NCBI GenBank assembly: GCA_002727315.1
Contig: PBWR01000006.1
Span: forward strand, 320,094 to 384,093
Reading direction: 5' to 3'
Source: Alphaproteobacteria bacterium
GTDB lineage: Bacteria > Pseudomonadota > Alphaproteobacteria > UBA6615
DNA length: 64,000 nucleotides
The notes beneath the pieces were generated by a model, which ran no database searches, was not told the DNA's origin, and saw only the letters and a program-made list of their open reading frames with translations. Below, piece after piece: positions 61,727 to 64,000 of this stretch; position 1 is the first letter of the stretch, and the number at the start of each line of letters is the position of its first letter. Made by a program: the position numbers and the translations under genes.

Positions 61727-61852
61727 GGCTCGCGGCACCGGAATGTTCACCAGAGAGGCGACAAGTATAACAGAAATCGGGACCATGTTGCATCGCAGCG
61801 TGAAATTGTCCCGGTGGCGATTCCGCACGGCTCGGGTCTATAGTCCGGGACC

Positions 61853-62257
61853 ATGACCGATCAGCCGGATTTCGCCGACCTTGCGCGGCAATATCTTGAC
61901 CTTTGGGAGGATCAGTTGGCCGCGATGGCCGCCGATCCCGAACTGGCAGAGCAATCCGCCCGCTTCTTCGAGACCATGACCCGCCTGGGGGGTGTCGCTA
62001 ATCCCATGATGGCCGCCAACCTTGCGACGCTCATGGGGCAGATGGCGGGATCGGGAGGCCCGAAAACGGACGGCACGAATGGATCCAGCAGCCAAGACAC
62101 CGAGACAGGGGCCGCGACCGCTGCCGCTGCATCTCCTGACCGCGATGAACGGTTGGATGAGCTCGCGCGGCGCCTTGCCGATGTTGAGAAACGCCTCGAC
62201 GGACTGGAGGCCGGAGGTCGCCAAAAGGGCCGCGCAGCTCCGAAAAAATCTGCCTAA
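61853..62257 (+). CDS. Small coiled-coil protein upstream of PHA synthase
   Basis: A 134-aa product: an N-terminal helical part with YLDLWEDQLAAMAADPEL and MMAANLATLMGQM, a low-complexity Gly/Ser/Thr/Ala linker (about 68-95), and a C-terminal heptad coiled coil (LDELARRLADVEKRLDGLE) with a basic tail. It is positioned like PhaE or PhaM-type granule or synthase partners, but I cannot assign a family. It overlaps the synthase frame by 179 bases. Confidence 0.72.
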   Translation: MTDQPDFADLARQYLDLWEDQLAAMAADPELAEQSARFFETMTRLGGVANPMMAANLATLMGQMAGSGGPKTDGTNGSSSQDTETGAATAAAASPDRDERLDELARRLADVEKRLDGLEAGGRQKGRAAPKKSA

Positions 62258-63314
62258 GCCCGCACCGGACGAAACCCCGGCAGACCCCTTCGCCGCCGCC
62301 GTCGAAGCGGAAATTCACAACAGGCTTTCGGCCTTTTCGCGCGGCCTCAACGCGTACCGTAACCATCCCTATCGTCGCCAGCTCGAAGACCCGGACGTGC
62401 TGTGGGAATCCGGGGCGACACGGCTGCTCGACTATGGGCCACGAAACGGCCGCCCGGCGGTCTTCGTACCCTCGCTCATCAACCGATCCTACATCCTGGA
62501 TCTGTCACAACGCCGCAGCCTGATGCGCTGGCTCGCCGGCGAGAGCGATGTTCGCCCGCTGCTGGTCGACTGGCGTGCGCCGGGCGAGACGGAACAGGCC
62601 TACGATCTGAGCGATTACATCACGGGCCCGCTCGACCAGGCGCTCGATGCCGCCGTCGCGGCCGCGGGGGGACCGGTGCCGCTGGTCGGCTACTGTATGG
62701 GCGGGTTGCTCACCCTCGCACTGGCGGCCCGGCGGCCGTCCGACATTTCCGGCCTGGTTCTCCTCGCAACACCCTGGAATTTCCATACCGAACGCGTCGC
62801 CCAGGCGGAAGCCCTGGCACGCGCCGTTGCGGCCGCGACCCCCCTGCTCGACGCCTATGGCGTGCTGCCGGTCGACATCATCCAGTCCATGTTCTCGGCC
62901 CTGGACCCGTTTCTCGTCACCCGGAAGTTCATCCACTTCGCCGGTGCAAATCCGTCAGGCGCCGCGGCGGAAGATTTCGTCGCACTTGAGGATTGGCTCA
63001 ATGACGGCGTCCCCCTGTCGGGACCGGTCGCGCGCGAATGCATGGGCGGCTGGTACGGTGAGAACACGCCCCACCGTGGTGCGTGGCAGGTCGCCGGCGC
63101 ACCGGTGCGGCCCGAAACCGTCGAAGCGCCCGCCCTGGTGCTGATCCCCCAGCAGGACCGCATCGTCCCGCCGGCCTCCACAACAGCGCTCGCCGATGCA
63201 TTGCCGAACGCGGAATCCGACAGTCCGCGCCTCGGCCATATCGGTATGGTCGCGGGCTCGCGGGCCAAATCCGAAGTCTGGGAACCCCTGGCCCGGTGGC
63301 TCGCCGACCACTAG
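62079..63314 (+). CDS. phaC: PHA synthase-like alpha/beta hydrolase (PhaC family)
   Basis: A 411-aa polyester synthase-like protein. The lipase-box variant GYCMGG holds the active-site Cys206. RPAVFVPSLINRSYILDL, LLVDWRAPGETEQAYDLSDY, IPQQDRIVPPAST (Asp) and GHIGMVAG (His) complete the expected triad. It is smaller than class I synthases (about 590 aa) and close in size to class III PhaC. ATG 62079 keeps the conserved PRPLPLHLLTAMNGW start; ATG 62145 would reduce overlap with the upstream gene, and an ATG at 62022 also exists, so the start is uncertain. Followed by phaA. Confidence 0.85.
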   Translation: MDPAAKTPRQGPRPLPLHLLTAMNGWMSSRGALPMLRNASTDWRPEVAKRAAQLRKNLPKPAPDETPADPFAAAVEAEIHNRLSAFSRGLNAYRNHPYRRQLEDPDVLWESGATRLLDYGPRNGRPAVFVPSLINRSYILDLSQRRSLMRWLAGESDVRPLLVDWRAPGETEQAYDLSDYITGPLDQALDAAVAAAGGPVPLVGYCMGGLLTLALAARRPSDISGLVLLATPWNFHTERVAQAEALARAVAAATPLLDAYGVLPVDIIQSMFSALDPFLVTRKFIHFAGANPSGAAAEDFVALEDWLNDGVPLSGPVARECMGGWYGENTPHRGAWQVAGAPVRPETVEAPALVLIPQQDRIVPPASTTALADALPNAESDSPRLGHIGMVAGSRAKSEVWEPLARWLADH

Positions 63315-63376
63315 TGCGTCAGGCGCACGCTGGACTCCGCCTCACACCGGGTCTATATCGATCCAAAGTCTGAAAT

Positions 63377-63391
63377 CGCCGGAATTCGGCG
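63377..63391 (+). terminator. Weak hairpin after the PHA synthase gene
   Basis: CGCCG-GAATT-CGGCG forms a 5-bp GC stem, followed after two bases by TTT. It lies 63 bases after the phaC stop and could partly terminate transcription before phaA. Confidence 0.35.
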
Positions 63392-63445
63392 GCTTTATGC
63401 GCTATCGGCGCGGGCCTCCCGAATCCGCATAACAGGAGAGATTTT

Positions 63446-64000
63446 ATGTCGGATGTCGTGATTGCCGGCGCTGCCCGGACACCTGTCGGAGCCTTCAACG
63501 GCGCCTTCTCCAGCCTCAGCGCGGCCGAGCTCGGCACCGTGGCGATTGCCAGCGCACTCGAACGCGCCGGCGTGCCCGCGGCTGAAGTCGACGAGGTGGT
63601 CCTGGGCCAGGTCCTGACGGCCGCCACCGGCATGAACCCGGCGCGCCAGGCGCTGCTCGCCGCCGACATTCCCGAAGACCGCACCGCCTACCTGATCAAT
63701 CAGGTCTGCGGCTCGGGCCTGCGCGCCGTCGCCCAGGGTTTCCAGGCCATCAAGCTCGACGAGGCCGATGTGGTGGTCGCCGGTGGCCAGGAAAGCATGA
63801 GCCAGTCGCCGCACGCATCGCACATGCGCGACGGCACCAAGATGGGCGAGGTGAAGTTTGTCGACACGATGATCAATGACGGCCTGTGGTGCTCGCTGAT
63901 GGGCTACCACATGGGCACGACGGCCGAAAATGTCGCGGAGAAATGGCAGATTACCCGCGACGAGCAGGATGCCTTCGCGGCCGGCTCCCAGCAGAAGGCC
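63446..64000 (+). CDS. phaA: Acetyl-CoA acetyltransferase, N-terminal part (cut by window edge)
   Basis: The frame begins at ATG 63446 with an AGGAGAG site and runs to the window end (185 codons visible of about 390). VIAGAARTPVGAFNGAFSSL, the active-site Cys88 in NQVCGSGLRAVAQG, and AGGQESMSQSPHAS are characteristic of thiolase II. It condenses two acetyl-CoA to acetoacetyl-CoA for PHB synthesis; the neighbouring PHA genes support phaA rather than a degradative thiolase. Confidence 0.93.
   Translation, partial: MSDVVIAGAARTPVGAFNGAFSSLSAAELGTVAIASALERAGVPAAEVDEVVLGQVLTAATGMNPARQALLAADIPEDRTAYLINQVCGSGLRAVAQGFQAIKLDEADVVVAGGQESMSQSPHASHMRDGTKMGEVKFVDTMINDGLWCSLMGYHMGTTAENVAEKWQITRDEQDAFAAGSQQKA

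Noticed and set aside
1-64000. CRISPR arrays, tRNA/rRNA genes, insertion sequences, prophage or plasmid functions
   Set aside because: Looked for by eye on both strands. No regularly spaced repeats, no cloverleaf candidates, and no transposase, integrase or replication gene were found. The only repeats are short palindromes.

Overview
The window is GC-rich, densely packed chromosomal DNA that looks alphaproteobacterial, probably from a Rhodospirillales-like, metabolically versatile free-living or marine heterotroph. The basis is the urtABCDE-ureDABCEFG gene order with an NtrC/sigma-54-type control region, the PhaR/PhaC/PhaA neighbourhood, and short palindromic repeats of types common in Alphaproteobacteria. 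I see no tRNA, rRNA, CRISPR array, insertion sequence, integrase or prophage gene. The taxon is inferred; no marker gene is present.

Region by region. 1-6000: the end of a gene, an aldo/keto reductase, a ThDP-dependent enzyme, a frameshifted FAH-family pseudogene and an orphan molybdenum hydroxylase large subunit (CoxL type). 6000-16950: one minus-strand nitrogen-scavenging operon, with the urea ABC transporter (urtABCDE) followed by urease structural and accessory genes (ureDABCEFG) and a mini HupE/UreJ-like protein. Upstream of urtA is a GG-N10-GC sigma-54 promoter with two tandem NtrC-like dyads placed like enhancers. 17200-26600: a GFA-family protein, an MFS carrier, a ketopantoate-reductase-like/Baeyer-Villiger monooxygenase operon that ends in a truncated metallo-beta-lactamase gene, an FAH-family hydrolase, a quinone-oxidoreductase/YciI/RidA group and a GMC oxidoreductase. 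26900-30300: a zinc-ribbon miniprotein and a valine-catabolism trio. 30370-41200: a beta-propeller/CmcJ-type pair, an SDR/HIBADH-like pair, an MBL-fold lactonase, a decarboxylase/CoA-transferase/VOC operon, a CocE-type hydrolase, OsmC and MFS. 41200-50000: a deiodinase-like redoxin, an operon of molybdenum hydroxylase, dienelactone hydrolase and a C-C-hydrolase-like alpha/beta protein, a lactonase, a VWA protein, another hydrolase and a cupin. 50000-60800: a truncated GntR gene, a PNPOx-like protein, hydrolases, an FlK-like thioesterase, a CoA transferase and an enoyl-CoA hydratase, a PuuE-like/amidase/SemiSWEET/serine-hydrolase run, a second ketopantoate-reductase-like gene and an oxalate-CoA-ligase-like enzyme. 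60840-64000: an EAL-domain fragment, then the polyhydroxyalkanoate genes phaR, a coiled-coil protein, phaC-like and phaA (cut by the window edge).

Together the genes describe a nitrogen scavenger (urea uptake to ammonia), with many small catabolic modules feeding CoA thioesters and a PHA storage locus. The five to six broken gene fragments between the modules, several next to palindromic repeats, suggest ongoing turnover of accessory catabolic genes by deletion. The strongest points for a second look are the urt control region, the molybdenum hydroxylase/C-C hydrolase operon, the deiodinase-like protein, and the repeat that appears to supply the start of the VWA protein.
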